From contig CM053260.1 of the NCBI GenBank assembly GCA_028583405.1, forward strand, positions 13,972,660-14,036,659: a DNA stretch of 64,000 nt. Direction: 5' to 3'. Both the position numbers and the translations under genes were made by a program. Each line of letters starts with the position of its first letter. The first letter of the stretch is position 1. Under the pieces are notes generated by a model. It was given only the letters and a program-made list of their open reading frames with translations. It ran no database searches and had not been told where the DNA came from. Below are positions 23,360 to 34,905 of this stretch, piece after piece. Source of the stretch: Pogonophryne albipinna (Eukaryota; Chordata; Actinopteri; Perciformes; Artedidraconidae).

Positions 23360-23616
23360 GGGAAAGGGAAATGTTAAGGCCATGTTAAAACTGTTACGTG
23401 TTGCTTTGTTGTTTAATGTAGAAGGATCTCACTTTAAAGCCTACTGTGTTCCTGTCTTGCTGGGGTCCTAGTTACATATTGTGCCCTGTTTCACAGGCGG
23501 CCAGTTTTACTCGTATGCACAAATAATTGGTATTATTTGTTTTGTGAACTTTTTATTGTTTTCTTGTTGCCCTCACAGAGGGACTTTTAAACACAGATTC
23601 TAATTATAAAGACAAT

Positions 23617-24583
23617 TAAAGCTGCAAGCAGCATTGAGCGGGTCTTCGACGCTCCGCAGGCTGTTGTCCGCACGTCGACGTGTGTGTAGGTGTCTCGAGG
23701 ACTCGACCGTTGGCAAACGTGGGAAGTTTCAGGCCGATCGGACAATGTTTTTTAGTTACAGCAGTAACACAAACATTGTGTTTCATGGTGGGTGATCTGT
23801 CGACATGGCAACGGCATTTGATGACACCCCATAATATGCTTAGATGTGTTGAGGGCTGCATCGTTATCAAACCTGTGAAGTGTTGTGCCGTTTGGAGCAT
23901 GTTAACTGGAGTTATGAGAAAACCGTGTTTCACGGCGACCATTTTGTTACCATTTAATATGATTAAGTACATTTTAATTAATTTCAGAAAAAATAGTGAT
24001 TGGATTAGACATAGAAAATGTATGGCAACAAAGTGACATTTAATATTATTAAGTAAATGTAAATCAATTTCAGCCAGATATTAAGTAAATATAAATTGAT
24101 TTCACAAAGATATTAAGTCAATTTAAATTAATTTCGAACAGATATTAAGTAAATACAAATTAATTTCGAACAGATATTAAGTACATTTAAATTAATTTCG
24201 AACAGATATTCAGTAAATATAAATTAATTTCACAAAGATATCCAGTACATGTTAATAATTTTTACCCAAATTGTTAATTAATTCAAATCAATTTATCTTT
24301 GATAATTAGTAAATATAAACCAAATTCTACCAGATGTTTAGTAAATCTAACTTAAGTTTGTTCAAATAATTGCTTAATACAAACTCAATTAAAATGAATA
24401 AATATAACACATTTTGACTGTTTCTTCAATTAACATTTACTTAATATAATTATATTTTATTAACTCAAATTTATTTAGAACTTTTTAATCAAATTGTTGT
24501 GTTTCAAATCTAATTAATTATATTAAGTGTCACTTTGTTGCCACAATTTTATTAAGTAACTATAGGTCACAGTTTTTACAGTG
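23617..24583. repeat. Right arm of the CACTA element
   Basis: 23617-23950 is the inverted copy of 15666-16003, and 23951-24583 is the inverted copy of 10812-11361. The two parts join directly here (GTTAC next to CATTTAATATG). The open frames at 23616-24036 mirror those at 15661-16000 and have no coding evidence. Confidence 0.85.
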
Positions 24584-25131
24584 TGCCAGCCTGTTTGCTC
24601 ACATCAGGTCGAGATGCTGTAGCTGCTTCGTCCGTGGTTTATGGACATGTTTCAAGCTGTTTTCCGGGGTTACATGACGTGAATTTAGAGACCGAAGCCT
24701 CCACAGTCACATGCATTCCGGGGGCCAGAGCGGGCGACGTTGAGGCGCATCTTAAACTGCTGGCTAAAAATAAACGTAAATACAGTAGGATTGTTATTCA
24801 CGTCGGTGGTAATGATGTTCGTTTACGCCAATCAGAATGCACCAAACTTAATGTGGAGTCGGTGTGTAGTTATGCTAAAACAATGTCGGACACCGTAATA
24901 TTCTCTGGTCCCCTCCCCAATCTGATCAATGATGACATGTATAGCCGCATGTCATCATTTCAGCGCTGGTTGTCTTGGTGGTGCCCAGCAAACAATGTGG
25001 GCTTCGTAAATAATTGGACAGCCTTCTGGGGAAAACCTGGTCTGATTAAGAGAGACGGCATTCATCCTACTTTGGAAGGTGCAGATCTCATTTCGGCAAA
25101 CATTTCAGGGCTTTGTGGACTTAATCCATGA
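24584..25131 (+). CDS. LINE ORF1 with SGNH/GDSL-type hydrolase domain, 5' truncated
   Basis: About 180 codons are readable. Two SGNH-hydrolase blocks are visible: HVGGNDVR (around residue 72, block III with Gly-Asn) and DGIHPT (around residue 160, block V with the catalytic Asp and His). Block I, with the nucleophilic serine in a GDS context, should lie further upstream and is not seen, because the frame is cut by the CACTA end. Such esterase-like ORF1 proteins occur in CR1/L2 LINEs and may act in membrane or RNP functions. The stop is 115 bp before ORF2. The listed open frame begins within CACTA bases, so the true start is lost. Confidence 0.75.
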
Positions 25132-25245
25132 CAAACTGGAGTTGAGACCAGGAGGCGGAGTCGCAGTCTTACACGCTTCTCTGCGCTCTCTCCTAGGCAG
25201 TCATCCATAGGAATCCCGAACCCAATAAAATACCCAATATTAGCG

Positions 25246-28245
25246 GTGTGTGTGTCTGCCCAAGGACAATTAAAGGTAAAACCTAATAGAGGTGTCATAC
25301 ATAATAACCTAATAAAAGTAAATGTAACAACTACTACAGTGCAACAAAACAGGAATATTAAATGTGGTCTCTTAAACATAAGATCTCTAGCATCTAAAGC
25401 AATATTGGTAAATGATTTAATATCAGATTATAATATTGATATATGCTGTCTCACTGAAACTTGGTTGAGACATGAAGAATATGTCAGCATAAATGAGGCC
25501 ACTCCACCCAGCCATATCAATACTCATATTGCCCGAGGCGTGGGCCGAGGAGGTGGAGTTGCAGCAATCTTTGACTCAAGTTTACTTATCAATACTAAAC
25601 CAAAATTAAATTATACCTCCTTTGAAAGTCTCATTTTTAGTCTTACGCATCCGACCTGGAAAACTTTGCAGCCAATCTTATTTGTTACAGTGTACCGTGC
25701 ACCAGGTCCTTATTCAGAATTCTTATCAGAATTCTCTGAGTTTTTATCAACTTTGGTTCTTAAAACAGATAAAGTAATTATCGTAGGTGACTTTAATATT
25801 CATGTTGACGATGATAAAAATAGCCTTACTGTTGCATTTAACTCTATATTAGATTCTGTTGGTTTCTGTCAGAGTGTAAATAAACCAACCCACTGCTATA
25901 ATCACACTCTCGACCTTGTTCTGACTTATGGTATTGAAATTGAGCAACTATTAGTCGAACCGCATAATCCTGCTTTATCTGACCATTTCTTAGTAACTTT
26001 TGAAGTACTGTTACTAGACTACAAAGCATTAGTCAAAAGCTCCTGCAGCAGAAACCTATCTGTTAGTGCTATAGCCAAATTTAAGGAAGAGATTCCACCA
26101 ATACTTAACTCGATAGCATGTCTGCATGTAAGGGAGGAAGCTTATACAAAATGTACACCACCCCAAATTGATCATGTTGTTGATAGTGCTACAGATGCGC
26201 TGCGAATAAAATTAGACTCTGTTGCTCCTTTGAAAAAGAAGAAAATAAAACAACATAGATTAGCTCCATGGCATAATGCCGAAACCCGCAAAATAAAGCA
26301 AAAGTCGAGACAACTTGAAAGGATATGGCGTTCCACTAAACTTGAAGAATCTCGTTTAATTTGGCATATTACTCTCAATGAATATAAGAAAGCACTGCGT
26401 AAAGCGAGAGCAGCCTACTACTCTTCATTAATAGATGAGAATAAGAATAATGCAAGATTTCTTTTCAGCACTGTAGCCAGGCTGACAGAGAGCCATAGCT
26501 CGATTGAGCCTTCTATTCCCATAGCACTCAGTAGTAATGATTTTATGTGCTTTTTTAACCATAAAATTGTTACTCTTAGAAACAAAATTAATGACCTCTT
26601 GCCTTTGACCAGTATAGTGTTATCAACAGCTCCCGGAAACGTAAGTTCTAATATTACACTAGATAGTAAACTAGAATGCTTTTCAGCCATTAACCTTGAA
26701 CAATTAAATTCAATGATTCTCTCTTCTAAACCATCAACGTGTATGTTAGACCCAATTCCAACTAAGCTGTTGAAGGAAGTTTTTCCATTAATTGGCACTT
26801 CTTTATTAAATATTATGAATATGTCTTTATTATCAGGCTATGTTCCACAATCATTCAAAGTAGCAGTGATAAAACCGCTTCTTAAAAAGCACAACCTCGA
26901 TCCAGAGGTTTTAGCCAATTATAGACCTATTTCTAATCTTCCGTTCCTCTCAAAAATTCTTGAGAAAGCGGTCGCAAAACAGTTGTGTGATTACTTAAAA
27001 AACAATGATTTATTTGAAGATTTTCAGTCTGGCTTTAGAACACATCATAGCACAGAGACAGCTCTGGTTAAAGTCACAAATGACATTCTAATAGCCTCAG
27101 ACAAGGGACTTGTCTCTATTCTTGTTTTGCTCGATCTCAGTGCTGCATTTGATACTATCGATCATGATATCTTATTGCAAAGACTAGAGCACTTAGTTGG
27201 CATACAGGGAACTGCTTTAGGCTGGTTTAGGTCCTATCTATCTGAACGCTCTCAGTTTGTACGTGTCAATGATGAATCTTCCACGCAAACCAAAGTTAGC
27301 CATGGAGTGCCACAGGGCTCAGTGCTCGGACCTATTTTGTTCACATTATATATGCTTCCGTTAGGCAATATTATAAGGAATCATTCTGTAAATTTTCATT
27401 GTTATGCAGATGATACTCAACTATATTTATCAATCAAGCCTGATGAAATTAATCATCTAAATAAAATTCAAGACTGCCTCAAGGACTTAAAAACGTGGAT
27501 GACCTTAAACTTTTTGATGTTAAACACGACCAAAACTGAAGTTATTGTACTTGGCCCTAAGAATCTACGAAACAAATTATCTAAAGATATACTAACTATG
27601 GATGGCATTAATTTGGCCTCCAGTGAGACTGTAAGGAATCTTGGTGTTATATTTGATCAGGATTTATCCTTTAACGCCCACATAAAATCAATTTCAAGGA
27701 CCGCCTACTTCCATCTACGTAACATTGCAAAAATCAGGCATATCTTGCCTCAAAACGATGCAGAGAAACTAGTCCATGCATTTGTTACTTCAAGGCTGGA
27801 TTATTGTAACTCTTTATTATCAGGGTGTACCAAGAAGTCAGTCAAGTCGCTTCAGCTGATTCAAAATGCTGCAGCTCGTGTACTAACCAGAGTTAGGAAA
27901 AGGGACCACATTACTCCTGTTCTGGCTGCCTTACACTGGCTCCCTATAGAACACAGGATAGAATTTAAAATTCTTCTTCTCGCCTACAAAGCCCTTAATG
28001 GGCAGGCGCCATCTTACCTTAAAGAACTCATTATACCCTACTGTCCTACTAGGGCATTGCGTTCCAAGAATGCAGGGTTGTTGGTTGTTCCTAGAGTCTC
28101 TAAAAGTACAATGGGAGCCAGAGCCTTTTCTTATCAAGCTCCACATTTGTGGAATCAGCTTCCAGTTTGTGTTCGGGCGGCAGACACCCTATCCGTTTTT
28201 AAGAGTGCGCTTAAGACCTTCCTTTTTGATAAAGCTTATAGTTAG
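25246..28245 (+). CDS. LINE ORF2: AP endonuclease and reverse transcriptase
   Basis: This uninterrupted 999-codon frame starts with an apurinic-type endonuclease: NIRSL (about residue 46), TETWL (about 72), VGDFNIHVD (about 181) and LSDHFLV (about 244). The reverse transcriptase domain spans about 530-800 with [57 protein letters not shown] and the catalytic YADD (codons near 27403-27414). The C-terminal LINE region contains [12 protein letters not shown] and [12 protein letters not shown]. All catalytic motifs are intact and no stop or frameshift interrupts them. Together they perform target-primed reverse transcription. The initiator is uncertain, since the first conserved residues begin about 40 codons in. 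It is potentially still functional, though ORF1 is truncated. Confidence 0.92.
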   Translation: MCVSAQGQLKVKPNRGVIHNNLIKVNVTTTTVQQNRNIKCGLLNIRSLASKAILVNDLISDYNIDICCLTETWLRHEEYVSINEATPPSHINTHIARGVGRGGGVAAIFDSSLLINTKPKLNYTSFESLIFSLTHPTWKTLQPILFVTVYRAPGPYSEFLSEFSEFLSTLVLKTDKVIIVGDFNIHVDDDKNSLTVAFNSILDSVGFCQSVNKPTHCYNHTLDLVLTYGIEIEQLLVEPHNPALSDHFLVTFEVLLLDYKALVKSSCSRNLSVSAIAKFKEEIPPILNSIACLHVREEAYTKCTPPQIDHVVDSATDALRIKLDSVAPLKKKKIKQHRLAPWHNAETRKIKQKSRQLERIWRSTKLEESRLIWHITLNEYKKALRKARAAYYSSLIDENKNNARFLFSTVARLTESHSSIEPSIPIALSSNDFMCFFNHKIVTLRNKINDLLPLTSIVLSTAPGNVSSNITLDSKLECFSAINLEQLNSMILSSKPSTCMLDPIPTKLLKEVFPLIGTSLLNIMNMSLLSGYVPQSFKVAVIKPLLKKHNLDPEVLANYRPISNLPFLSKILEKAVAKQLCDYLKNNDLFEDFQSGFRTHHSTETALVKVTNDILIASDKGLVSILVLLDLSAAFDTIDHDILLQRLEHLVGIQGTALGWFRSYLSERSQFVRVNDESSTQTKVSHGVPQGSVLGPILFTLYMLPLGNIIRNHSVNFHCYADDTQLYLSIKPDEINHLNKIQDCLKDLKTWMTLNFLMLNTTKTEVIVLGPKNLRNKLSKDILTMDGINLASSETVRNLGVIFDQDLSFNAHIKSISRTAYFHLRNIAKIRHILPQNDAEKLVHAFVTSRLDYCNSLLSGCTKKSVKSLQLIQNAAARVLTRVRKRDHITPVLAALHWLPIEHRIEFKILLLAYKALNGQAPSYLKELIIPYCPTRALRSKNAGLLVVPRVSKSTMGARAFSYQAPHLWNQLPVCVRAADTLSVFKSALKTFLFDKAYS

Positions 28246-28849
28246 GGCTGATTAGATTCAGCCCCTAGTTTTGCTGATAGGCTTAGTTTGTCGGGGGACA
28301 TCTTACTTCTTCCTTCTCTCTGTCTATACCTGTGTACTCTCATGTTCCGATTAACCCAGCTTCCCCAAATTTCTTTCTTTTTGGTGTCTATATACGCTGG
28401 GATCCGGAGTCATGGATGATCCTGCGGTCCTGTGTCCTGCATCGCGAGCCCTGGATCTTGAGTCGTGGCTGTGGTCATGGATCATAGGTCCTGGATGGAT
28501 ATCCTCGTGGATTCATCTTCCTATTATACACACATGCATTTCCAAACATTTGGACTACCTATGTTGCAAATGTATTATCATTTCAATTTACACACGGCAT
28601 CTATTGCACGTCTGTCCGTCCTGGGAGAGGGATCCCTCCTCTGTTGCTCTCCCTGAGGTTTCTCCCATTTTTCCCTTTAAAACTGTGGGTTTTCTTCGGA
28701 AGTTTTTCCTTGTACGATGTGAGGGTCTAAGGACAGAGGGTGTCGTATTGTCATACTGATATTTTGTACAAACTGTGAAGTCCACTGAGACAAATGTAAC
28801 ATTTGTGATATTGGGCTATATAAATAAACATTGATTGATTGATTGATTG

Positions 28850-29680
28850 AATGATTTCTAACCATTATTACCGTTATGGAGGGGCTGCAGGAAGACTTTA
28901 CCCGGCTTGTAAGCACTCATTCCGGGGTAATAAAGCCATGTGCCTCACCCTGGAGCTCTTTGTAAGCCCTTCTAACCATTATTACCGTTATGGAGGGGCT
29001 GCAGGAAGACTTTACCCGGCTTTTAAACACTCATTCCGGGGTAAAACAATCAATGTATTTCCGCCTGCTTTCCATTAGCACCTGACAGTCATTTCAAAGG
29101 GTTTTAAATCGCTTTTTCACTTTTAAAAACAGCTTTCTGCCCTGGAAATGATTTCTAACCATTATTACCGTTATGGAGGGGCTGCAGGAAGACTTTACCC
29201 GGCTTGTAAGCACTCATTCCGTGGTAATAAAGCCATGTGCCTCACACTGGAGCTCTTTGTAAGCCCTTCTAACCATTATTACCGTTATGGAGGGGCTGCA
29301 GGAAGACTTTACCCGGCTTGTAAGCACTCATTCCGGGGTAATAAAGCCATGTGCCTCACCCTGGAGCTCTTTGTAAGCCCTTCTAACCATTATTACCGTT
29401 ATGGAGGGGCTGCAGGAAGACTTTACCCGGCTTGTAAGCACTCATTCCGGGGTAATAAAGCCATGTGCATCACCATGGAGCTCTGCCTGTGAGTGTGGGA
29501 CCCTGCTTACAGCAGTGAACTTGCTGCCGGGGTTACATGGCAATGATTTCTAACCATTATTACCGTTATGGAGGGGCTGCAGGGAGACTTTACCCGGCTT
29601 GTAAGCACTCATTCCGGGGTAATAAAGCCATGTGCATCACCCTGGAGCTCTGCCTGTGAGTGTGGGACCAGTGACTCTGT
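28850..29680. repeat. 114-bp tandem repeat array
   Basis: The landmark ACCATTATTACCGTTATGG starts at 28861, 28975, 29158, 29272, 29386 and 29553. Four intervals are 114 bp or fit a 114-bp unit, and longer gaps hold a diverged spacer (29040-29150) and a GC-rich spacer (29480-29545). The unit is a multiple of three without stops, so it keeps an open frame (YYRYGGAAGRLYPACKHSF per unit). I see no other sign of coding. Confidence 0.85.
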
Positions 29681-30700
29681 AAGCAGCAGCCTGTCAACTC
29701 TGGGTGGGATTGAGCGAGGTGCTGGATGGAGCTGCTCTCTCTGGGTCACAGCCTGGACATATTCCTGTACATTTCATGAGTCAAATGTGGATGAAATGTT
29801 GTTGTAGCTGTTTAGTCTGTGATTTGGGGCTCTGTGTAGGGCCACAGAGAGGTGCTTTTCCCCGGTGTATTTCATGGAAGTCTGAGATAGCCTCTATTTA
29901 CAATACTTTCCCCCCCCCTTTCAAACACGTATTCCTGGGTTGAAAAGTCAGGTGCTGCACCACCTGTGCTCTGGGTCTGTATTCACAACCCTTTCCCCGA
30001 CATTTCAAACAGTTTTCCGCACGTTTTAAACACTTATTTGCAATGTCCATTTCATGGACACCACTCTATGTATTAATGTCCGTGATATGGACATATTATT
30101 CTGTACACGCCACGGACAATGATGTCCACTCACTGGACATTAAGCCCCCCGGTGCATTTGTCCTGAATTACGCGAGAAACCCCAAAACTTTAACCTTTTA
30201 TATCTCTGCGGGGAAAGCTCGCCCGTCTCCGGTTCTTTTTCCACGTGGAAGGCCCCTGCACTGGCTATCTATGTAGCACCCCAGCTTATTTTTATTTTGC
30301 TCTGGGGCCGAACTGCATGCCTGTACACTTGGAGTACCGCGACCTGTAGTTAATGTCCACACAGTGGCATGCCTGTACACTTGGAGTACCGCGACCTGTA
30401 GTTAATGTCCACACAGTGGACACACAAGTCCCTAAGTTAAGTAAGGGGAATACTTACTTCCGGGTGTACAATTCTCCGTTATCCAATGAGAATGGACGCT
30501 CACATTGCCTTTAAGGGCAGCCGACACAAACGAATGCCGTGCTTCCATGAGTGTCAAATCCCGCCGCAGATGGGAATACATTGCAATCAGTTGAAAGCTA
30601 TTTGCGTCCCTTTATGAAGCTGAAGGAGCCTAGGAGCGTCACAACTGCACGCCACGGACACTGACCAAACATCGCTCCTGGACGATTATGGAGTGAGAGT
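29681..30700. repeat. Repeat block with palindromes and a 52-bp duplication
   Basis: Five 15-bp inverted repeats of the form GTCC-N7-GGAC occur at 30045, 30078, 30124, 30355 (one mismatch) and 30407. A 52-bp unit starting GCATGCCTGTACACTTGG is duplicated in tandem at about 30315-30366 and 30367-30418. TTTCAAACA/TTTAAACAC motifs resemble parts of the preceding 114-bp repeat. The block probably belongs to one mobile element that I cannot classify. Confidence 0.6.
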
Positions 30701-30706
30701 GTGTTG

Positions 30707-30979
30707 CTATAGCGGAGAATACAGCATTTTCAATAACACTTCCTCAAGAGCGAAATCCAACGTCTGGGAGGCTTTTGGTGTCATCCTAGAATCTAGATGG
30801 ATAAAATAACCAACATCCCACGCTTTTTGAGCCAAATACCTAACTGCGTGTGTTAATAATTGAATGTTTTCACTGCTCATAGGATATGCGGGTTCGGGAA
30901 AATCAGACCCGTGCAGGACCATGGCGGACACACACAGAACAACGTAACAAATTAAGTAAACAACGTAACAAATAAACAA
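30707..30979 (-). CDS. Unassigned small ORF, possible element-derived fragment
   Basis: A 90-codon open frame; a more natural start is the internal ATG near codon 20 (MVLHGSDFPEPAYPMSS). The rest (ENIQLLTHAVRYLAQKAWD and QTLDFALEEVLLKML) has the look of a helical soluble protein, unlike the low-complexity frames around it. I do not recognise the family. It stands next to the palindrome-rich repeat block and may be a remnant of the same element. Chance openness cannot be excluded. Confidence 0.3.
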   Translation of the reverse strand: MFICYVVYLICYVVLCVSAMVLHGSDFPEPAYPMSSENIQLLTHAVRYLAQKAWDVGYFIHLDSRMTPKASQTLDFALEEVLLKMLYSPL

Positions 30980-33050
30980 ATCTAAGCTTTTTTATTGGTT
31001 GTAATTTACATGGATACATTTGAATGGTGTGATTGGGTTAAAATGTAGGCCTACATATTCTTCCTGTTATGTCTGCCTGCCTTATTTTACCTAATGCAAA
31101 TTGACCAGCTCCATCGAAATCAGTCGCATTGACCCGAAGACACATTTTGAGTTGTATACACTGTTTGAAAGAGGAGATTCATAGCTTTCTAATGATATAA
31201 GGATTGTTGTTGTACTCCAAATATTAAGCAAAATATGTCACATTGACTGTTACAGAGTCATCATTTTGAGAAAAAGGCCGTTAAAGTTTCCTCTTCTCTG
31301 GAATCCATCGATCTGATTGATTATTAGCGGAGCAAATGATCAAAATAGTACAGGGGGAAGATAATTATTTTTGTTTGGATTAGTGGTCTGGGGGAAGCCC
31401 GCGAGTGTGTGTGCGCGTATACGTGTGTGTTTGTGTATTTTTGCGTTTGTGTGTGATTGTGTTTGTGTAACGGGGAAACACTCACGAGAAACACCGGCTG
31501 TTGTTATGCCTGCTGTGACGTTAAGTTACTCCGTTCTCCGCTTGTAATTATGCCGTCACAAGCTTCAAAGTTGTATTTATCATCTGAATTTGCCAAAACA
31601 AGTTTAATATTCTGAAAGCCAAGACTTTGTTTATTTGAAATCAGATAAAAACAAACTGTAACGGACCCTGCCGTGTTGTCTATGATTACTATACGCCATT
31701 ACTTCATAATTTCAGCGGACGGAGGGGGAGCGGCGCTGTGGAAGAGCAGAGTGGCGAGTGAGAGCTGTCATCTTCCCTTTACAAGCTTCAAAAATGCCTG
31801 TAGCTAATGAGATTGAATATAACAATCAAAAATAACAAAATATACACAGCTAGATCAGATCGCGTTTTAGATGCGACTTTAGAGTAGAGGGGAATTATTG
31901 AAGCGGGATTTGCACAGTGTTCCGCGGCATCCGCCGCTGCAAAGTGGGGGGGCCAATGGCCCCCCCACTTCCGGCGCCCTTGCTCCTATACGCTTCTCAT
32001 CGAGACTCAGTGGCGTAGCAGAATACAGAAGCTCTTAGATTCAGTGCATCAAATAAGGAACTGATTAGAACGGTTATAAACTGTCTTGAATAATTCATTA
32101 AGCAATGTCCTGAATGTATAACCTTCCCAAAGTGTACATTCTATATTCAGTATTCACTCTCTTCTTGCTGTTGTGGAGAAACATATCTGGCCCTTGTTAA
32201 TCTTCATCATACAGAAGACATGTTTATCACTCTCTGCTCTAAGATACTTTTATACAAAGTTCATTGTTATTAATGTCACATTGAGACATTACAGTGGGAG
32301 TTGTTGAAGGCTTTTTATTTACCTACGGCACATTAAATAGACCTTATAATTTCTTGTCAGGAATATAGATATGAGATGGTATGACGCTGACAAACCAGGC
32401 AAGGACTCTTATACAGGAAACCACAAATCGTGTTCTGTCTAGCAAAAGGTTAACACAATTACCATATAGTCACGCGCAACCTATGTGCTTCTTTTAACCC
32501 AAACCATGACATTTTCCTAAACCTTATTAAGTAGTTTTGTTTCAACTAACGATGTGTGTTCAACACCTGCAGGTGGTTTTTCAATTTCGCCCATTAAAAA
32601 AAAGCATTACAATGGGTTTTTTTGCAAGTGAATGCAGCCCTTTTTTGTCCTTTTATACTTGGTTTAATTTGTACAATAAAATGCAAAGTACATGTTCACA
32701 CAAGTCCAACCTAAATGATCATTCATTAAACTGAATCACCTATGATTCACAACGTTTATGGCTTGTGAACTGGAGTTGTTTAACCTTTATTACTCGGCAG
32801 AGATGCTTTTCTCTTGCCCTGAAAGGTAATCCTTGGCTGGCTAATTGGGTCACAATTAAGTGAGATAAGCAAAAAGAGTTTCCAAGTGTGTGAAGTCCAG
32901 AGCTTCAAAACACATTATCAACAAACATCTTCCTGGATAACCTGCCAATTTTGTAACGCGTGAACACAGCACACCAACACCTGTTGAAGCAAAGGTGCAT
33001 AAAGAAAGGGTCTGATGAGACATTATAATATTCAGGTTTATGAAAAAAGG
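30980..33050. other. Gene-free stretch
   Basis: Non-coding sequence. The notable item is a G/C palindrome at 31945-31971 (AGTGGGGGGGCC, AAT, GGCCCCCCCACT) next to a TCCGCGGC motif; this looks like the end of a GC-rich MITE. CAGTGGCGTAGC at about 32009 is a common hAT-type start. The remainder shows no gene or repeat that I can support. Confidence 0.5.
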
Positions 33051-33279
33051 GCGCACAAGTAGTGATATTCATCCCGCTTTCGTCACATTAGTATGCATAA
33101 AAAGTGACAGGTGACACACCCCCAATTATGCAAATGAGCTAAGTCCCGCCTCCCATTGTTCGAGACCCTTTGATGTGATTGAATACAATCATGTTAATGA
33201 GCTAAGTCCCGCCTCCCTTTGTTCGAGATCCTTTGATGGGTGTTATAACAGGTAGGTGTGAAAAGCCCCCCCTGTGTAG

Positions 33280-33660
33280 TGCCTTTGTTGTCTAATTATT
33301 TGATGTATTGATTAAGGCAGTCTCTTTGAAGTTATGTTGTCTGGCCCCTGTACCCTCACACCCCTTTGTTGTCTAATTCTTTGATGTGTTGATTAAGGTA
33401 GTCTCTTTGAAGTTATGTTGTCTGTCCCCTCACACCCCTTGGTTGTCTAATTCTTTGATGTGTTGATTAAGGTAGTCTCTTTGAAGTTATGTTGTCTGTC
33501 CCTTCACACCCCTTGGTTGTCTAATTCTTTGATGTGAGTTGTTATAACAGGTAGGTGTGAAAAGCCCCCCCTGTGTAGTGCCTTTGTTGTCTAATTCTTT
33601 GATGTGTTGATTAAGGCAGTCTCTTTGAAGTTAAGCTGTCTGCCCCCTGTCCCCTCAGGG
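33280..33660. repeat. Minisatellite of about 78 bp in the left arm
   Basis: Repeated units contain TTGTTGTCTAATTCTTTGATG, split here as TTGTTGTCTAATTC and TTTGATGTG, and then GTCTCTTTGAAGTTATG. About five copies are present, some truncated. The mirror copy lies at 43130-43510. Confidence 0.75.
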
Positions 33661-34244
33661 TTGTCTAATCTAATTAGCCTTTGATGTTTTGCCCTTTGAT
33701 GTGAGGTGTTATAACAGGCAGGTGTGATTTCACACTGGTGTGTTATAAGCCTTTGATGTTAATCTAGGTGTCTCTTTGAAGTTATGCATGAGACTGTCTA
33801 CCCCCCGCCACCTCTCAGCCCAGGCCTCTCCCCCTTTCTCCACCCCTTCCTTTGGCTATGAGGCTAGCAGATAGTGGGGGATGGAATTAGATGAAAATAG
33901 AAATATGCTCAAACTAATTAAAAAGACAGTAATTTCCACTTACCAAGTCACCTTGCAAAAAAGAAAAATGGTCAAGAGACGCCTGTGACAACTTACCGCC
34001 ATCCGTCCGGGGCGCCAGTCAAGAAACAAATGCCTCAGCTGTGCGGGAGTCAGACGCCTACAGCCAGAGATCTGTGCACAAACTTATCTTGTGCCCTCTT
34101 TTGGTCATGTGCGCGCGTTCATGTGTGCTGGAGGAGGGGCTCTGTGAGGAAGTGGCAGATTTTCCCCCCGGTTGTGTACTTTCAAATTCTAGCTCACACG
34201 AGATGGTTTCTCCAAAATGACCTACCCCTACCTTTAAGAACAAT

Positions 34245-34371
<127 letters not shown>

Positions 34372-34905
34372 GGAGTTGGCCTTTGATGTGAGGGTTAGAG
34401 ATAAGCCTGGGATGTTAATCTATATGTTGATTAAGAAGGTGAGAAGCGAGGGGATGGAGTTAGTTTTTAAAAAAGAAATACACTCAAACTAAATAAAACA
34501 GCCATTAATTTTCACTCACTAAGACACCTAAAAACGTTATTGTCCTCTCTAAATTAGATGTAAGGTTTTGTTTTTTAAATGATTAGTGTTAATTAAGGGC
34601 TATTGTTATTTTGGTTTATAAGGGGATAGGAGTTCAACTTTAAAAATTGCACAGGATCATTCTAAGAATAGTGAGAGGGCTAATGAGCCAGCACCATACA
34701 TCCTCTGTGCATTTTCTTGACCTGTATCTGATCTTGAAAAACTCTGGAAAGTACTTTTTATTTTATTTTATAATATCATGTAATTATTAAATGTTGTTTT
34801 TTTTTTTTTTTGGTAGGGGTTAAACTAGTATATTATGTGGATAGTATATTATTAGATACTTAAAAATGTTATGTTTTTTCTGTTTACAGTAGAGACCCTG
34901 TGTGC

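Larger units (their letters stand above)
10812..24583 (+). mobile_element. Complete CACTA/EnSpm DNA transposon, 13.8 kb
   Basis: The left end begins CACTGTAAAAACTGTGACC and the right end is its exact reverse complement, ending GTTTTTACAGTG. Inverted similarity extends more than 500 bp inward, apart from small indels. TG flanks the element on both sides (10810-10811 and 24584-24585), fitting the 2-3 bp duplications of CACTA elements. Inside are a CACTA-type transposase (17609-20217) and a SAMD3-like gene (20756-23359), both on the plus strand and both broken. Nested insertions are a TTAA-site MITE (13466-14646), an L2-like tail (about 15006-15033) and a hAT derivative (16116-16919). The copy is probably not autonomous now. 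Confidence 0.85.
24584..28849 (+). mobile_element. L2-type LINE, nearly full length
   Basis: The element contains an ORF1 remnant with SGNH-hydrolase motifs, an intact ORF2 with endonuclease and reverse transcriptase, and a 604-bp 3' UTR. It ends ATAAATAAACATTGATTGATTG plus further TGAT units. A short 3' repeat tail instead of poly-A and an esterase-type ORF1 fit fish L2/CR1-group LINEs. The readable LINE sequence begins exactly where the CACTA element stops, so its 5' end is missing or displaced. Confidence 0.82.

Noticed and set aside
28851..29492. ORFs made of YYRYGGAAGRLYPAC repeats as a secreted repeat protein
   Set aside because: The unit is a 114-bp tandem DNA repeat; there is no signal peptide, splice context or codon evidence.
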